The translations under genes were made by a program, and so were the position numbers. Source: Enterococcus pingfangensis (GTDB taxonomy: Bacteria; Bacillota; Bacilli; Lactobacillales; Enterococcaceae). Taken from it: a stretch of 64,000 nucleotides of DNA. Below are positions 19,961 through 29,089 of the stretch, in pieces. The stretch covers positions 1 to 64,000 of the forward strand of contig NZ_BJDP01000010.1 in the NCBI RefSeq assembly GCF_005405205.1, written 5' to 3'. The notes below the pieces were generated by a model. That model ran no database searches, was not told the DNA's origin, and saw only the letters and a list, made by a program, of their open reading frames with translations. Numbering within the stretch: position 1 is the first letter of the stretch; every line of letters begins with the position of its first letter.

Positions 19961-21061
19961 ATGAGCAGAGCAAAGAAAATCATCTTGATCGTCGTAGGAA
20001 TCATCGTATTGTTAGTCGGAGCAACGACTGTGTATTTGTTAAAAGTGAACAATGATGTGGATCAGGCAATCAGTAAAATGACTAAAAAAATCAACTATAA
20101 GAATACCCGAACCGATTCTGTCGACTTAAAAAGCGGGGAGCCGTTTTCGATTTTATTGATGGGGACCGATACTGGTGATAAAGGGCGAACGGATCAAGGT
20201 CGTTCCGATTCCATGATGTTAGTAACGATCAATCCGAAAAAGAAGCAGACGTTGCTGACTAGTTTGGATCGTGATATTTATACACAAATTGTCGGTTACA
20301 AAGGTGACGAGAATAATTACGTTGCAAAAGGCGATACGTATTATGATAAATTGAACGCGGCTTATTCACTAGGCGGAACTAAGATGGCGATCGAATCCGT
20401 CCAAACAATGACGAATGTTCCGGTGGATCATTATGTAGAGATCAATATGAAAGGTTTGAGAACTTTGGTCGATGCGGTTGGTGGAATCGAAGTCGATAAT
20501 AAGATCGCTTTTACTTTGGACGGTGTCCACGTGAAAAAAGGGAAACAAACTTTAGATGGCAAACACGCGCTAGAGTATGTACGGATGCGCCACGAAGATC
20601 CAAAAGGCGATGTAGGTCGCCAAGCGCGGCAACGGGAGATTTTAACAAAAATCATCCAGAAGATCCTTTCCGTTGATTCTGTTACCAAGTATAAAAAATA
20701 TCTGAGAGCCATAGAAGATTACGTCCAGACTGATCTTAGTTGGAGCGAGATGCTGTTGATCGTAAAAAATTACACGCCTGCAGCCGAAACGATCAAGCAA
20801 AGGCAAGTAAAAGGGCAAGGCGAGATGATCAACGATATTTATTTCCAAATCTTAGGGCTGAATTCTTTATTAGAAGAACAAAATAGTCTGAAGAAACAGT
20901 TGGAGCTGCCGACAAAGAAAAAACTGCCGAATTTAGATGAAGATGATGAGAATCAATTGTTTTTTGACGACAGTGATGTGGATGAAATCAGTACGGGAAC
21001 CCATTACGATTACACCGGCTATGGGAATATCATTTATCCGATTGACGAAAATAATTATTAA
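19961..21061 (+). CDS. LytR-CpsA-Psr family glycopolymer transferase
   Basis: 366 residues. A short cytoplasmic stretch and one transmembrane helix (about residues 6-27) precede an extracellular LCP domain. LCP signatures include LLMGTDTGDKGRTDQGRSDSMM with the pyrophosphate-binding Arg/Asp residues, TSLDRDIY, and VRMRHEDPKGDVGRQARQREIL. LCP enzymes attach teichoic acids or other glycopolymers to peptidoglycan. The C-terminus is strongly acidic (DEDDENQLFFDDSDVDE) and Tyr-rich, which is unusual and may be low-complexity. The start ATG has GAGGTG 4 nt upstream. Possible names such as psr or lytR cannot be chosen from sequence alone. Confidence 0.9.
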   Translation: MSRAKKIILIVVGIIVLLVGATTVYLLKVNNDVDQAISKMTKKINYKNTRTDSVDLKSGEPFSILLMGTDTGDKGRTDQGRSDSMMLVTINPKKKQTLLTSLDRDIYTQIVGYKGDENNYVAKGDTYYDKLNAAYSLGGTKMAIESVQTMTNVPVDHYVEINMKGLRTLVDAVGGIEVDNKIAFTLDGVHVKKGKQTLDGKHALEYVRMRHEDPKGDVGRQARQREILTKIIQKILSVDSVTKYKKYLRAIEDYVQTDLSWSEMLLIVKNYTPAAETIKQRQVKGQGEMINDIYFQILGLNSLLEEQNSLKKQLELPTKKKLPNLDEDDENQLFFDDSDVDEISTGTHYDYTGYGNIIYPIDENNY

Positions 21062-21065
21062 GAAC

Positions 21066-21101
21066 AAGAGAGGAGCCGATGAGTGGGCTGCTCTCTTTTT
21101 T
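21066..21101 (+). terminator. Terminator of the LCP gene
   Basis: Stem AAGAGAG plus AGCC pairing with GGCT plus CTCTCTT, followed by TTTTTT. Confidence 0.8.
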
Positions 21102-21174
21102 GTGCAACTGACTGAGCAGATTGGTTTCAATTTTCTAAATAATCGTTATGATGAAATTAAAAGGAGGCTTTTGT

Positions 21175-21699
21175 ATGACAGAAGAAAGAGCAATTTTTGC
21201 CGGCGGCTGTTTTTGGTGTATGGTGAAACCCTTCGATCAAATGCCTGGAATCAAACAAGTCGTTTCGGGCTATACTGGCGGTCATGTGCTGAATCCGACC
21301 TATGAAGAAGTTTGCAGCGGAACGACTGGGCACACCGAAGCAGTCGAGATCACATTTGATCCGACGGTGATCTCTTATCGGCAATTAGTCGATATTTATT
21401 GGCAACAAACAGATCCTACTGATGCGTTCGGTCAATTTGCTGATCGCGGAGATTCTTATCGTCCGGTGATTTTTTATGCTTCTTCAGAACAAAAAGCAGC
21501 AGCGGAAGCATCGAAGCAACAATTGCAGACGAGTCGGCGCTTTAGCGAGCCAATCGTTACAGCAATCGAACCGGTCCAAGTTTTTTATCCTGCAGAAGAA
21601 TACCATCAGGCATTTTATCGTAAAAATCCTGAACATTATGCGGCTTACAGTGAAGGCTCCGGGCGCAAAGGCTTCATCCGTCAGCATTGGCAAGCTTAA
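21175..21699 (+). CDS. msrA: Peptide methionine-S-sulfoxide reductase MsrA
   Basis: 174 residues. The catalytic signature GGCFWC (nucleophilic Cys 13) lies near the N-terminus, followed by [24 protein letters not shown] and the [21 protein letters not shown] region. It reduces the S-epimer of methionine sulfoxide in oxidised proteins. The start at ATG 21175 has an ideal AAGGAGG 7 nt upstream; the longer in-frame start at 21148 is not supported. Its 3' end overlaps the convergent prepilin peptidase gene by 4 nt, leaving no room for a terminator. Confidence 0.95.
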   Translation: MTEERAIFAGGCFWCMVKPFDQMPGIKQVVSGYTGGHVLNPTYEEVCSGTTGHTEAVEITFDPTVISYRQLVDIYWQQTDPTDAFGQFADRGDSYRPVIFYASSEQKAAAEASKQQLQTSRRFSEPIVTAIEPVQVFYPAEEYHQAFYRKNPEHYAAYSEGSGRKGFIRQHWQA

Positions 21700-22376
21700 A
21701 GATTTTTCAAGAGGATGATCAAAAGTCCAATAAATAAAAAGGGCAGAAAAGGCAGTCGTTCGGGAGTTTTTTTGCGAAATTTTTGATAAGCGAAAAAAAG
21801 CAAACCGCTGATAGAAGCAAGGAACAACAGTTGCAGCAGTTCATACCCAGTCAAAAATAAGCTCCACAAGCCGACGACCCAAAGATCTCCTAAACCTAAA
21901 CTGTTTGGGAGTATTTTTTGACTGAGATAAAAGAAGCTGCAAATGATCAGTGGCTGCAGCCAATGGATTGGAACTAGCAAAAAACCGCTGAGTAGTAAGA
22001 GCAATCCGGTACTCCAAAAAATTTTGCTTTCGACAATTAAGTGATCCCAGTCGATTACCGCTAAAACTACAGTACTCAATAACCAAAATAAGTGCCAAAG
22101 TTTGAGCCACTGAAAATCTTGTAAAAAGATCAAACAGAGGACCCCGCAAAAGAGTTCCAGCCCAAAACTGCGTGGAGAAAATTTTTGCTGACAATAGGAA
22201 CAGCGAAATTTTTGGCGCAAAGCAGAGATCAAAGGGATCATTTCACTTGGACGCAATCGCTGTCCGCAAAAATCACAGTGAGATGGCGGATAAAGCAGGG
22301 ATTCATTTCGCGGAAGCCGGACACAGAGGACAGCTAAAAAAGACCCAATGATCGTACCGAAAATAAACTGTCGAAT
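21696..22376 (-). CDS. Type 4 prepilin peptidase, ComC/PilD-like
   Basis: About 227 residues of polytopic membrane protein. The N-terminal [20 protein letters not shown] matches the A24 peptidase start. A zinc-binding tetracysteine domain has CDFC and CSYC. The two catalytic Asp lie in VIDWDH and in the GxGD motif GLGDLW. It would cleave and methylate pre-pseudopilins such as ComGC of the competence apparatus; no com genes adjoin it. The start is uncertain. The in-frame ATG at 22448 lies inside a palindrome and lacks an RBS. AAGGTGGTGA, an almost perfect Shine-Dalgarno, is followed 5 nt later by ATT (22376), suggesting a rare ATT start; GTG at 22388 is an alternative. Confidence 0.85.
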   Translation of the reverse strand: MRQFIFGTIIGSFLAVLCVRLPRNESLLYPPSHCDFCGQRLRPSEMIPLISALRQKFRCSYCQQKFSPRSFGLELFCGVLCLIFLQDFQWLKLWHLFWLLSTVVLAVIDWDHLIVESKIFWSTGLLLLLSGFLLVPIHWLQPLIICSFFYLSQKILPNSLGLGDLWVVGLWSLFLTGYELLQLLFLASISGLLFFAYQKFRKKTPERLPFLPFLFIGLLIILLKNL

Positions 22377-22443
22377 CGTTCTCACCACCTTTTCAATAAG
22401 GTACGAGAAAGCCGTGATTTTCCAGCGTTTTCTTTGTACTTTT

Positions 22444-22462
22444 AGCATAATTGTATTATGCT
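22444..22462. promoter_or_regulatory. Palindromic operator between prepilin peptidase gene and dps
   Basis: A perfect inverted repeat AGCATAAT-TGT-ATTATGCT that overlaps the probable dps -10 region and lies between divergent genes. It resembles, but does not match in spacing, PerR/Fur boxes (7-1-7). Control of dps by a metal or peroxide sensor is plausible. Confidence 0.6.
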
Positions 22463-22497
22463 TTTAATGGAGCAAAAAAATTAGGAGGTATGAAGGA

Positions 22498-22965
22498 ATG
22501 AAATTTGAAAAAACAAAAGAAGTCTTAAACCAACTAGTAGCAGATTTAAGTCAAATGTCTATGATTATTCACCAAACACATTGGTATATGCGTGGTCCTG
22601 GTTTCTTGACATTGCACCCAATGATGGATGATTTCATGGATGACGTAAATGATCAATTAGATGAGATCTCAGAACGTTTGATCACATTAGACGGTTCTCC
22701 ATATTCAACATTACGTGAAATGGCTGAACAAACAAAACTTCCAGATGAAACTGGTCGTTGGGACCGTTCGATGGAAGAACGCTTAGCAACACTTGTTGAC
22801 GGTTATCGTTACTTGGCAGACCTTTATCAAAAAGGGATCGAAGTATCTGGTGAAGAAGGCGACGATCCAACACAAGATATCTTCATCGGATTTAAAACAG
22901 CAACAGAAAAACGGATCTGGATGATTCAAGCTCATTTAGGAAAAGCACCAGAAATCGATGCATAA
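22498..22965 (+). CDS. dps: Dps family ferroxidase/DNA-protection protein
   Basis: 155 residues, the usual mini-ferritin length. The dinuclear ferroxidase site of Dps is visible as HQTHWYMRGPGFLTLH (His near 25 and 28) and DDFMDDVNDQLDEISERL (acidic ligands), followed by the four-helix bundle. The 12-mer oxidises Fe(II) with hydrogen peroxide, stores iron and limits hydroxyl-radical damage in the cytoplasm. RBS TTAGGAGG lies upstream. Codon use is strongly biased towards a highly expressed set. Own promoter and terminator; the upstream palindrome suggests metal or peroxide control. Confidence 0.95.
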   Translation: MKFEKTKEVLNQLVADLSQMSMIIHQTHWYMRGPGFLTLHPMMDDFMDDVNDQLDEISERLITLDGSPYSTLREMAEQTKLPDETGRWDRSMEERLATLVDGYRYLADLYQKGIEVSGEEGDDPTQDIFIGFKTATEKRIWMIQAHLGKAPEIDA

Positions 22966-22974
22966 AATTTAACC

Positions 22975-23014
22975 AAAGAAGCGCCTATCGTTAGTGATAA
23001 GCGCTTCTTTTTTT
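22975..23014. terminator. Terminator between dps and the P-II-like gene
   Basis: AAAGAAGCGC and TATC pair with GATA and GCGCTTCTTT, followed by T7. The A-rich 5' side lets it serve the minus-strand gene as well. Confidence 0.85.
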
Positions 23015-23020
23015 GCATAT

Positions 23021-23725
23021 TTACAAAAGTGTATTCGTATTTAAGCCAAGGACTCCATCGACTGGGATCGACAAGAGGATACCTTGGGCTTCACTCAGCA
23101 GGCCGCATTGTTCGCTGATTGCTTTCATAATGGCGGTTTTTTTGTCTTGTTCCACTAAGATATAAACCATCTCTTTTTCTGGCTGAATACTGATGCCCCA
23201 TTTTTTCATGGTTTCTTGCGAGTCTAGGCGGCGAGCGTGGACGACCGTTCCGCCAGCTGCACCAGCGGCGGTTGCTGCTGTCATGACCTCCTCGCTGAAT
23301 CCTTGGTTGATGGTAACTATCAGCAAACTATGTTTTGCTTCATGGATCATCGGACTTTCCTCTCTCTCATCATGTTTTTGATCAGCTTCAGGTATCTTCG
23401 ACGCTAAGATTTTCGTAATATAAGAACTTGCCCCAGAAATAGGAAAAGTGAAGGCGCAGCCTCTATTGGGTTTATGGAGATTTAGACCTTTCGTAAGGGC
23501 TTTGAACAGATCAGGAACTTGGGTTTTTAACACTGGACAAAAAAGAAGCGCTTTTTCAGATACGCCCAAGCCTAAAAAGTCGAGGATCTCATTAGTGGCG
23601 GTTCCTTCACCAATACAGGAATATTGGATGGGAGCATTTTGTGCAGTAAAAATAGAATGCGCCTTTTCCATATCTTTGTGACTGACGATCACTACTACCA
23701 TTCGAATTGCCGACTTATACATCAT
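23021..23725 (-). CDS. Tandem P-II-like (GlnB-fold) regulatory protein
   Basis: About 234 residues with two GlnB-like domains. One runs from about residue 5 to 110, with IGEGTATNEILDFLGLG. The second runs from about 140 to the end, with GAAGGTVVHARRLD and a C-terminal AQGILLSIPVDGVLG. P-II-like proteins of this kind are found next to DUF1538 membrane proteins and may gate them in response to a small ligand; the ligand is unknown. The start ATG at 23725 (or 23722) has GGGAGGA upstream and overlaps the end of the DUF1538 gene, showing translational coupling. The canonical uridylylation Tyr of the T-loop is not evident. Confidence 0.75.
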   Translation of the reverse strand: MMYKSAIRMVVVIVSHKDMEKAHSIFTAQNAPIQYSCIGEGTATNEILDFLGLGVSEKALLFCPVLKTQVPDLFKALTKGLNLHKPNRGCAFTFPISGASSYITKILASKIPEADQKHDEREESPMIHEAKHSLLIVTINQGFSEEVMTAATAAGAAGGTVVHARRLDSQETMKKWGISIQPEKEMVYILVEQDKKTAIMKAISEQCGLLSEAQGILLSIPVDGVLGLNTNTLL

Positions 23726-25241
23726 CCGAATCCTCCCATTCTTCGATCTCATTAAGATCTTCACTTGCTAAAACAGCATTTCGCAAAGCCACAGCAGCCT
23801 TTCTCTTATAAATGAGCCCCATGATTTGAACGGCGATCAACGGGGTCAATGCGACAAGTGCGACTACGCCGAAAGCATCCGCCATGATATTGCCGCCGAG
23901 AGATTCACTAACGCCGATACAAAGCGGCAGCAAAAACGTGCTCGTCATAGGTCCGCTGGCAACACCGCCAGAGTCAAAAGCGATACCGATAAAAATCTTA
24001 GGGACGAATCGGGAAAGCAGCAGCGCAATAAGATACCCAGGAATGATGATCCAGTAAATACTGATACCTGTGATCGCCCGCAACATCGCTAGCCCGACAC
24101 TGATTGCAACTCCGATCGAAAGACAAGCGTTCATGGAGGAAGCTGCAATCGAGCCGCCGGTAACATTATCGACTTGATGATTTAAAACTTGGATCGCCGG
24201 CTCTGCTTTTACGATAAAGTAGCCAATCAGCATTCCAATCGGAATCAATAACCATTTGTATTTACTGGCAGCCAGTTCGCTGCCCAGCAGACTGCCGACA
24301 GGCGCAAAGCCGATACTGACTCCCGTCAAAAAAAGGACGAGTCCTATGTAAGTATAGAGAAATCCAATGATCATACGGACAGATTGTCGATGATGATAGC
24401 GGCGACTGACTAGCTGGAAAATCAAAAAAAGCAAACCAATCGGTAGGATCGAAATGGCAACTTCTTTTGCGTAGTGGGGCAGTTCCAACATAAATTCGTG
24501 CATGACATCTTGGGTAGTCGCTACATGCAGAAATTCAACTGGGGTATAAGGCGTGTCAGTTGGACGAAAGAAAATTCCCAGCAGCAAAACCGCTAAAATA
24601 GGTCCGACACTGGAAATCGCCACTAAGCCAAAGCTGTCGTCAGAAGCATTTTTATCACTTCGCACAGAAGCGATCCCGACACCTAAAGCCAAAATAAACG
24701 GCACAGTAATTGGCCCAGTAGTTGCGCCGCCGGAGTCAAAAGCGACTGGGACGAAATCATTGGGCGTCAGAAAAGAAAGCAAAATCACAATAAAATACAG
24801 TATCATTAATAGCAGCGATAAATTGATCTTAAATAAGATCCGCAAGACCGCGAGCGGCAAGCAAATTCCAACGCCAACCGCTACAATCCAGACTAATAAA
24901 TTACTAGGAATCGCCGGCATCTGATCCGCTAATACTTGCAGATCAGGCTCGGCAATCGTAATAACCGCTCCGATAATAAAAACACTGAGGATCAACAAAA
25001 TGATTTTTTTGCTTTTTGAAAGTTGGACGCCGATCCCTTCGCCAAGAGGAGTCATTGATATTTCGGTGCCTAATTGAAAGAAGCCCATTCCGAAGATCAG
25101 CATCACAGCGCCTACTAAGAACATAGCAAACGTCCCAATCTCCATTGGGACTAAAAAAACACTGATGACTAAAACAGTAATTGTAATCGGCAAAACGGCC
25201 GACAACGATTCAGAAATATTTTCTTTTAGTTTTTGATTCAT
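23715..25241 (-). CDS. DUF1538 family membrane protein
   Basis: A 508-residue integral membrane protein with about 12-14 transmembrane segments arranged as an internal duplication. The repeat units each contain a FDSGG motif, FDSGGATTGPITVPF near residue 168 and FDSGGVASGPMTSTF near 426, each followed by a D-x-F-G-LVA or DAFGVVA segment. This is the DUF1538 (PF07556) architecture, proposed to be a transporter or channel. No substrate is established. It is encoded with a tandem P-II-like protein, which suggests ligand-gated transport. The two duplicated halves with conserved Asp/Ser/Gly motifs resemble inverted-repeat transporters. The operon leader contains TTGACA at about 25283-25278 (minus) without a well-spaced -10. 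Confidence 0.85.
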   Translation of the reverse strand: MNQKLKENISESLSAVLPITITVLVISVFLVPMEIGTFAMFLVGAVMLIFGMGFFQLGTEISMTPLGEGIGVQLSKSKKIILLILSVFIIGAVITIAEPDLQVLADQMPAIPSNLLVWIVAVGVGICLPLAVLRILFKINLSLLLMILYFIVILLSFLTPNDFVPVAFDSGGATTGPITVPFILALGVGIASVRSDKNASDDSFGLVAISSVGPILAVLLLGIFFRPTDTPYTPVEFLHVATTQDVMHEFMLELPHYAKEVAISILPIGLLFLIFQLVSRRYHHRQSVRMIIGFLYTYIGLVLFLTGVSIGFAPVGSLLGSELAASKYKWLLIPIGMLIGYFIVKAEPAIQVLNHQVDNVTGGSIAASSMNACLSIGVAISVGLAMLRAITGISIYWIIIPGYLIALLLSRFVPKIFIGIAFDSGGVASGPMTSTFLLPLCIGVSESLGGNIMADAFGVVALVALTPLIAVQIMGLIYKRKAAVALRNAVLASEDLNEIEEWEDSDDV

Positions 25242-25338
25242 AGGTTCACTCCGTTTCTATTTTATCTGGAGGAATGTTGTCAATACAGACTATTTATACC
25301 TAAAAGTCATATTTCCTCTTGATGGAACAAGGTATTTA

Positions 25339-26088
25339 TCAAGTATCAGTGACACGTAAAGCGTAGGAGTCGAGTAAAATTCTCGCGATGATTTGCAACG
25401 GCAATCGTGAGCGCACCTCGTAATCAGGAAAATAGGAACCTTCAGATTTGAAACCAACCAAAGCAATTTCACAATAAGTCATCAGACTAGAGGAATTGTT
25501 CGCCGTTAATAGAATCGAACCAATCTCCGCGTCGTAACAGTTCTTCGCTGCAATGACGAGTTCCTTCGTCTCGCCGTTTAGAGAAATAAAAATGACGATG
25601 TCGCGCTTCGTTAGTTTTCGACTGATATTCTTAATAATCTCCGGATCGGTGTGCATCTGACAATTTTTGCCGGTCAATTGGAACTTCACCATCATTTCCT
25701 GACCAATCATTTCTGAAAACCCTCGCGCAAAAATAATCACCCGCTCAGCGAACTTGATCTTTTGGATCGCGTCTTCAATATTTCCGATTTTCATCATGTT
25801 GATGGTTCGAACGACCTCTTGTTCATTTTTTAGAATCGCTCGCCGAATGCCTGTATCGACCTTATCTAATGAAGAAAAGTTGATATTCTTATTTTCTTGC
25901 TCCTTTAAATGATGCTTAAAAGCAGTGAATCCTTCGTAGCCTTTCTTTTTCATCGTACGAACGATCGTCGCTGTCGAAACATTGGCTAGTTCACTAAGTT
26001 TGACGATGGAGTAATTAGGGATCTCAAGAATATGACTTTCAATAAAATCCCAGAGGTATTGTTCAGTATCGCTTAATTTATGTTCCAT
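25339..26088 (-). CDS. RpiR/MurR family transcriptional regulator
   Basis: 249 residues. An N-terminal HTH_6 domain (TEQYLWDFIESHILEIPNYS, then KLSELANVSTATIVRTMKKKGYEGF) is followed by a SIS sugar-phosphate-binding domain (FARGFSEMIGQEMMVKFQLTG in outline, with VIFISLNGETKELV). RpiR regulators sense phosphosugars. It is divergent from a ketose kinase gene with a 12-bp-arm inverted repeat in the shared intergenic region, so it probably controls the kinase-PTS-aldolase operon and itself. The effector is likely a ketose phosphate; whether it activates or represses cannot be told. Confidence 0.88.
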   Translation of the reverse strand: MEHKLSDTEQYLWDFIESHILEIPNYSIVKLSELANVSTATIVRTMKKKGYEGFTAFKHHLKEQENKNINFSSLDKVDTGIRRAILKNEQEVVRTINMMKIGNIEDAIQKIKFAERVIIFARGFSEMIGQEMMVKFQLTGKNCQMHTDPEIIKNISRKLTKRDIVIFISLNGETKELVIAAKNCYDAEIGSILLTANNSSSLMTYCEIALVGFKSEGSYFPDYEVRSRLPLQIIARILLDSYALRVTDT

Positions 26089-26136
26089 TGCCTCATAAAC
26101 CTTCTTTCAATGTATCACTAGTTAAAAAGTATCATG

Positions 26137-26168
26137 TTTCGTGAAAAGATGTAAAGCTTTTCACGAAA
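26137..26168. promoter_or_regulatory. Inverted-repeat operator for the RpiR regulator
   Basis: TTTCGTGAAAAG and CTTTTCACGAAA are perfect 12-bp arms separated by 8 nt. Each arm itself contains TTTC-2-GAAA, a half-palindrome like other RpiR-family sites. It lies 48 nt upstream of the regulator start codon and 67 nt upstream of the kinase start codon. Confidence 0.7.
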
Positions 26169-26235
26169 ATCCCTAAACATGAAAACCTTTTTGGTGTCGA
26201 ATGTCCCATAATAAGTTCAAAGGAGGTCATCACTT

Positions 26236-27186
26236 ATGTCTATCTATACATGCACCATGAATTTAGCGATTGATCTATTCATTGAAACAGACACCATGAA
26301 TCCTTCTACAGTAAATCGAACGAAGGATGATGATATCCAAGCAAATGGAAAAGGCGTGAATGTCTCGCTTGTATTAAAAATGCTGGGAGTCGCCACCACT
26401 GCATTAGGATTTCGTGCAGGGTTTACAGGTAATTATATAGAAGATTATTTACAGGAAAAAATAATCAGCACTGATTTTATTGAAGTTCCTGGGATGACTC
26501 GCATCAATGTGTTCACTCAAGTCAATCAAACAGGGGAGGAATATAAACTAGTCAATCAGGGACCTGAAATATCGCCCGAAAAGGTTCAAGACTTTTTAGA
26601 TCAAATCAAAGGATTGCAGCCAGGCGACTATCTCTGTATCTCAGGAAGTTTGCCTCGAGGAGTAGAGCCGAAAATTCTTGTTGCTATTAGTCGGATTTGT
26701 CACGAGCGCGGAGTTCATTTGGTCATTGACAGCAGTTGCCAGGAAGTCATGGACTGTTTACCTTATCGGCCGTTTTTATTGAAGCCGAATGAAGAGGAAT
26801 TGGAATCTTGGTTTGGACAAGTGATTGATACGGAAGAAGCCTATTTGTTTTATGGGCAGCAATTGCTGGAAGCGGGTGCGAAAAATGTGTTGTTGTCACT
26901 TGGCGGAGAAGGCGGCATCTTTTTTACCCAGGGTAAGATCATTCGAGGAAATTCGCCAAAAGGGAAAGTAGTCAACACAGCTTGTGCCGGAGATACGCTA
27001 TTAGGAACGTTCTTGGCCGGCTATTTGACTAATCAGCCGCTGGAGGATACATTGCGAAAAAGCTTGGCAGCGGGGAGTTCGACGGCTTTTCGCAAAGGAT
27101 TGACCGATTTTTCGGATGTAGAAGAGTTGAGTAAACAAATTGAAATCAAAGAAGAGAGGGTAAAAGCATGGGAAATTATCAATTAA
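26236..27186 (+). CDS. PfkB family ketose-phosphate kinase (1-phosphofructokinase/tagatose kinase type)
   Basis: 316 residues of the PfkB family, LacC/FruK branch. It has an N-terminal substrate motif [17 protein letters not shown], a central [10 protein letters not shown], and a C-terminal ATP-site [18 protein letters not shown] whose Asp is the catalytic base. Next to a class I tagatose-bisphosphate aldolase and a fructose-type PTS, the best inference is phosphorylation of tagatose-1-phosphate (or fructose-1-phosphate) to the 1,6-bisphosphate, as described for the Bacillus licheniformis tagatose pathway. LacC-type tagatose-6-phosphate kinase is the alternative. RBS AAAGGAGG. The last 19 nt overlap the start of the broken PTS gene. 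Confidence 0.8.
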   Translation: MSIYTCTMNLAIDLFIETDTMNPSTVNRTKDDDIQANGKGVNVSLVLKMLGVATTALGFRAGFTGNYIEDYLQEKIISTDFIEVPGMTRINVFTQVNQTGEEYKLVNQGPEISPEKVQDFLDQIKGLQPGDYLCISGSLPRGVEPKILVAISRICHERGVHLVIDSSCQEVMDCLPYRPFLLKPNEEELESWFGQVIDTEEAYLFYGQQLLEAGAKNVLLSLGGEGGIFFTQGKIIRGNSPKGKVVNTACAGDTLLGTFLAGYLTNQPLEDTLRKSLAAGSSTAFRKGLTDFSDVEELSKQIEIKEERVKAWEIIN

Positions 27187-28617
27187 TCGCAGCAACAGGT
27201 TGCCCAACAGGGATCGCCCACACCTATATGGCGCAAGAGACTTTAGAACAAACTGCTAAGAAAACGGGTGTCACGATCAAAGTAGAAACACATGGCAAAT
27301 CGGAGTTGAAAATGAATTAACAGCCGAAGAGATCAAAAATGCAGATGCCGTCATTATTGCGGCCGATAGAGACGTTCATCCGGAACAGTTTGCTGGGAAA
27401 CGGATTATCGATGTTTCGGTTAGCACGGGGATCAAGGATGCAGAACGTTTGATCGACGATGCGTTAGCAGGAAAAGGGTCGATTGCTTCAGAAAATAAAG
27501 CAGTTGAGGCCTTGGAGCAAGAGACAGGGAATAAAAGCAGTTTTGGTCGCAGCATTTATAAAAATTTTATGAACGGTGTTTCTCACATGCTACCCTTCGT
27601 AGTGGCCGGCGGGGTATTGATCGCAATCTCATTGCTGTTTAGGGCATTTATTCTTTTGATCCAGATAATGCGCAATACAACTCGACGGCAGCAGCGATGC
27701 TAAAAGCCTTTGGAGATGCGGCGATGGGGAGGATGGTTCCAGTTTTGGCGGCTGATATTGCTGAATGAATCGCGAAACATCCAGGTTTAGTCGTTGGTTT
27801 TGGCGGCGGAATCGTCGCGATGAATGGCGGTACCGGATTCTTAGGTGGTATTTTGGTAGGTTTCTTAGCGGGTTATTTCATTCTATTCTTACAAAAAGTC
27901 TTAGATGTTTTACCAAAACAATTAGATGGATTAAAAGCCATTTTCTTATATCCAGTCATTGGTGTGGCTATTATCGGGGTCGTAATGTCTTTATTGGCAG
28001 GACCGATGAAGGCAGTCAGTCAACGAAGGTATGATGAGTTTCTTAGCTGGATTTGAACATTCAAATCTATTTGTTCTAGGCGTGATTGTTGGTTGTATGT
28101 GTGCCTTTTTGATATGGGTGGACCGATTAACAAAGCCGCTTATGTGACCGGAACGGCATTATTGGCGCAAGGAAATACAACCTTTATGGCAGGAGTTTCT
28201 GCAGCGTGTATCGCACCGCCATTGATTACAGGATTCGCGACATTATTCTTTGGAAAATATTTCGATACAAATGACCGCAATGCTGGTTTAGTCAACTTCA
28301 TTTTAGGCTCAACCCATATTACTGAAGGGGCGATCCCATTTGCCGCAAAAGATCCGATTCGAGTATTGCCAACAATGATGCTAGGCTCATCAATCGCGGC
28401 GGTCTTAACTTACATGTTCGGCGTCCAAGTACCAGCGCCCCATGGCGGGTTCCTGGTATTACCAGTCGTAACGGGTAAATTCCAATGGGTTCTTTCGATT
28501 CTGATTGGCTCGATTGTGGGTGGCGTCATTTTAGGCTTTATCCAAAAGAGCAGTGTCGCTGCTAAAGAGAAGAAAGCGAGTGCCGAACAAGCAGACAAAT
28601 CGGCAGTTGCGGAATAG
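27168..28617 (+). pseudogene. Fructose-type PTS EIIBC gene with multiple lesions
   Basis: The start [20 protein letters not shown] is a fructose-class EIIB domain (phosphorylated Cys 11). The end encodes the EIIC domain with FDMGGPINKAAYVTG and HITEGAIPFAAKD. The reading frame is broken repeatedly. One base is missing near 27300 (AAA where AAAA restores the frame). Two extra T near 27650 shift the frame, and an in-frame TGA lies at 27765-27767 where Ser or similar is expected. A duplicated AGTC lies near 28013-28020, and two extra T near 28107. No single ORF spans the transporter. Flanking kinase, EIIA and aldolase genes are intact. Either recent decay or locally poor sequence; five separate lesions favour decay. 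Confidence 0.85.
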
Positions 28618-28630
28618 AGAGGAATCCATA

Positions 28631-29089
28631 ATGGGAATTATTCAAGAAGAGAACATCTTTTTAAAGCAAACATTGACTACCCAAAAAGAAGTATTTGAAT
28701 TTTTGGTCAAACAAGCCAAGCATTTAGCGATTTCAACAGATGAACATCAAGTTTATCAAAAATTAGTCGAACGTGAAAACGAGGGCACTACAGGAATGAT
28801 GGACGGCTTTTCGATTCCGCATGCGAAAGATCAATCGATCAGCGAACCAAGCATTGTCATCGTTACGCTGGAGCAAGGAATCGAATGGAATAGCTTAGAC
28901 GGTCAGTTGATTAACTTTGTTATTGCACTGTTTATTCCAGATTCAGAAGCGGGAACGACTCATTTGAAATTATTATCAGCAGTCGCACGTTTACTAATGC
29001 GAAACGAAGTGACGGAACAGTTAAAAGCAGCGCGATCGAAGAAAGAAATCGCAACATTACTAAACGAAAAAATAGGTGAGAATGAATGA
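28631..29089 (+). CDS. PTS fructose-type EIIA component
   Basis: 152 residues of the PTS_EIIA_2 (mannitol/fructose) family. The active-site His lies in the motif [10 protein letters not shown] near residue 63, followed by [12 protein letters not shown] and the helix [15 protein letters not shown]. It passes phosphate from HPr to the EIIB domain encoded upstream, which is broken here, so this EIIA may be without its partner. The ATG at 28631 has AGAGGAAT upstream. The stop overlaps the aldolase start (ATGA). Confidence 0.88.
   Translation: MGIIQEENIFLKQTLTTQKEVFEFLVKQAKHLAISTDEHQVYQKLVERENEGTTGMMDGFSIPHAKDQSISEPSIVIVTLEQGIEWNSLDGQLINFVIALFIPDSEAGTTHLKLLSAVARLLMRNEVTEQLKAARSKKEIATLLNEKIGENE

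Noticed and set aside
22444-22462. PerR or Fur box at the dps promoter
   Set aside because: The arms are separated by 3 nt rather than the 7-1-7 arrangement; kept only as an unassigned palindrome.
26148-26163. A cre-like TGTAAAGCTTTTCA inside the RpiR operator
   Set aside because: It has GC instead of the invariant CG, and is better explained as part of the 12-bp inverted repeat.
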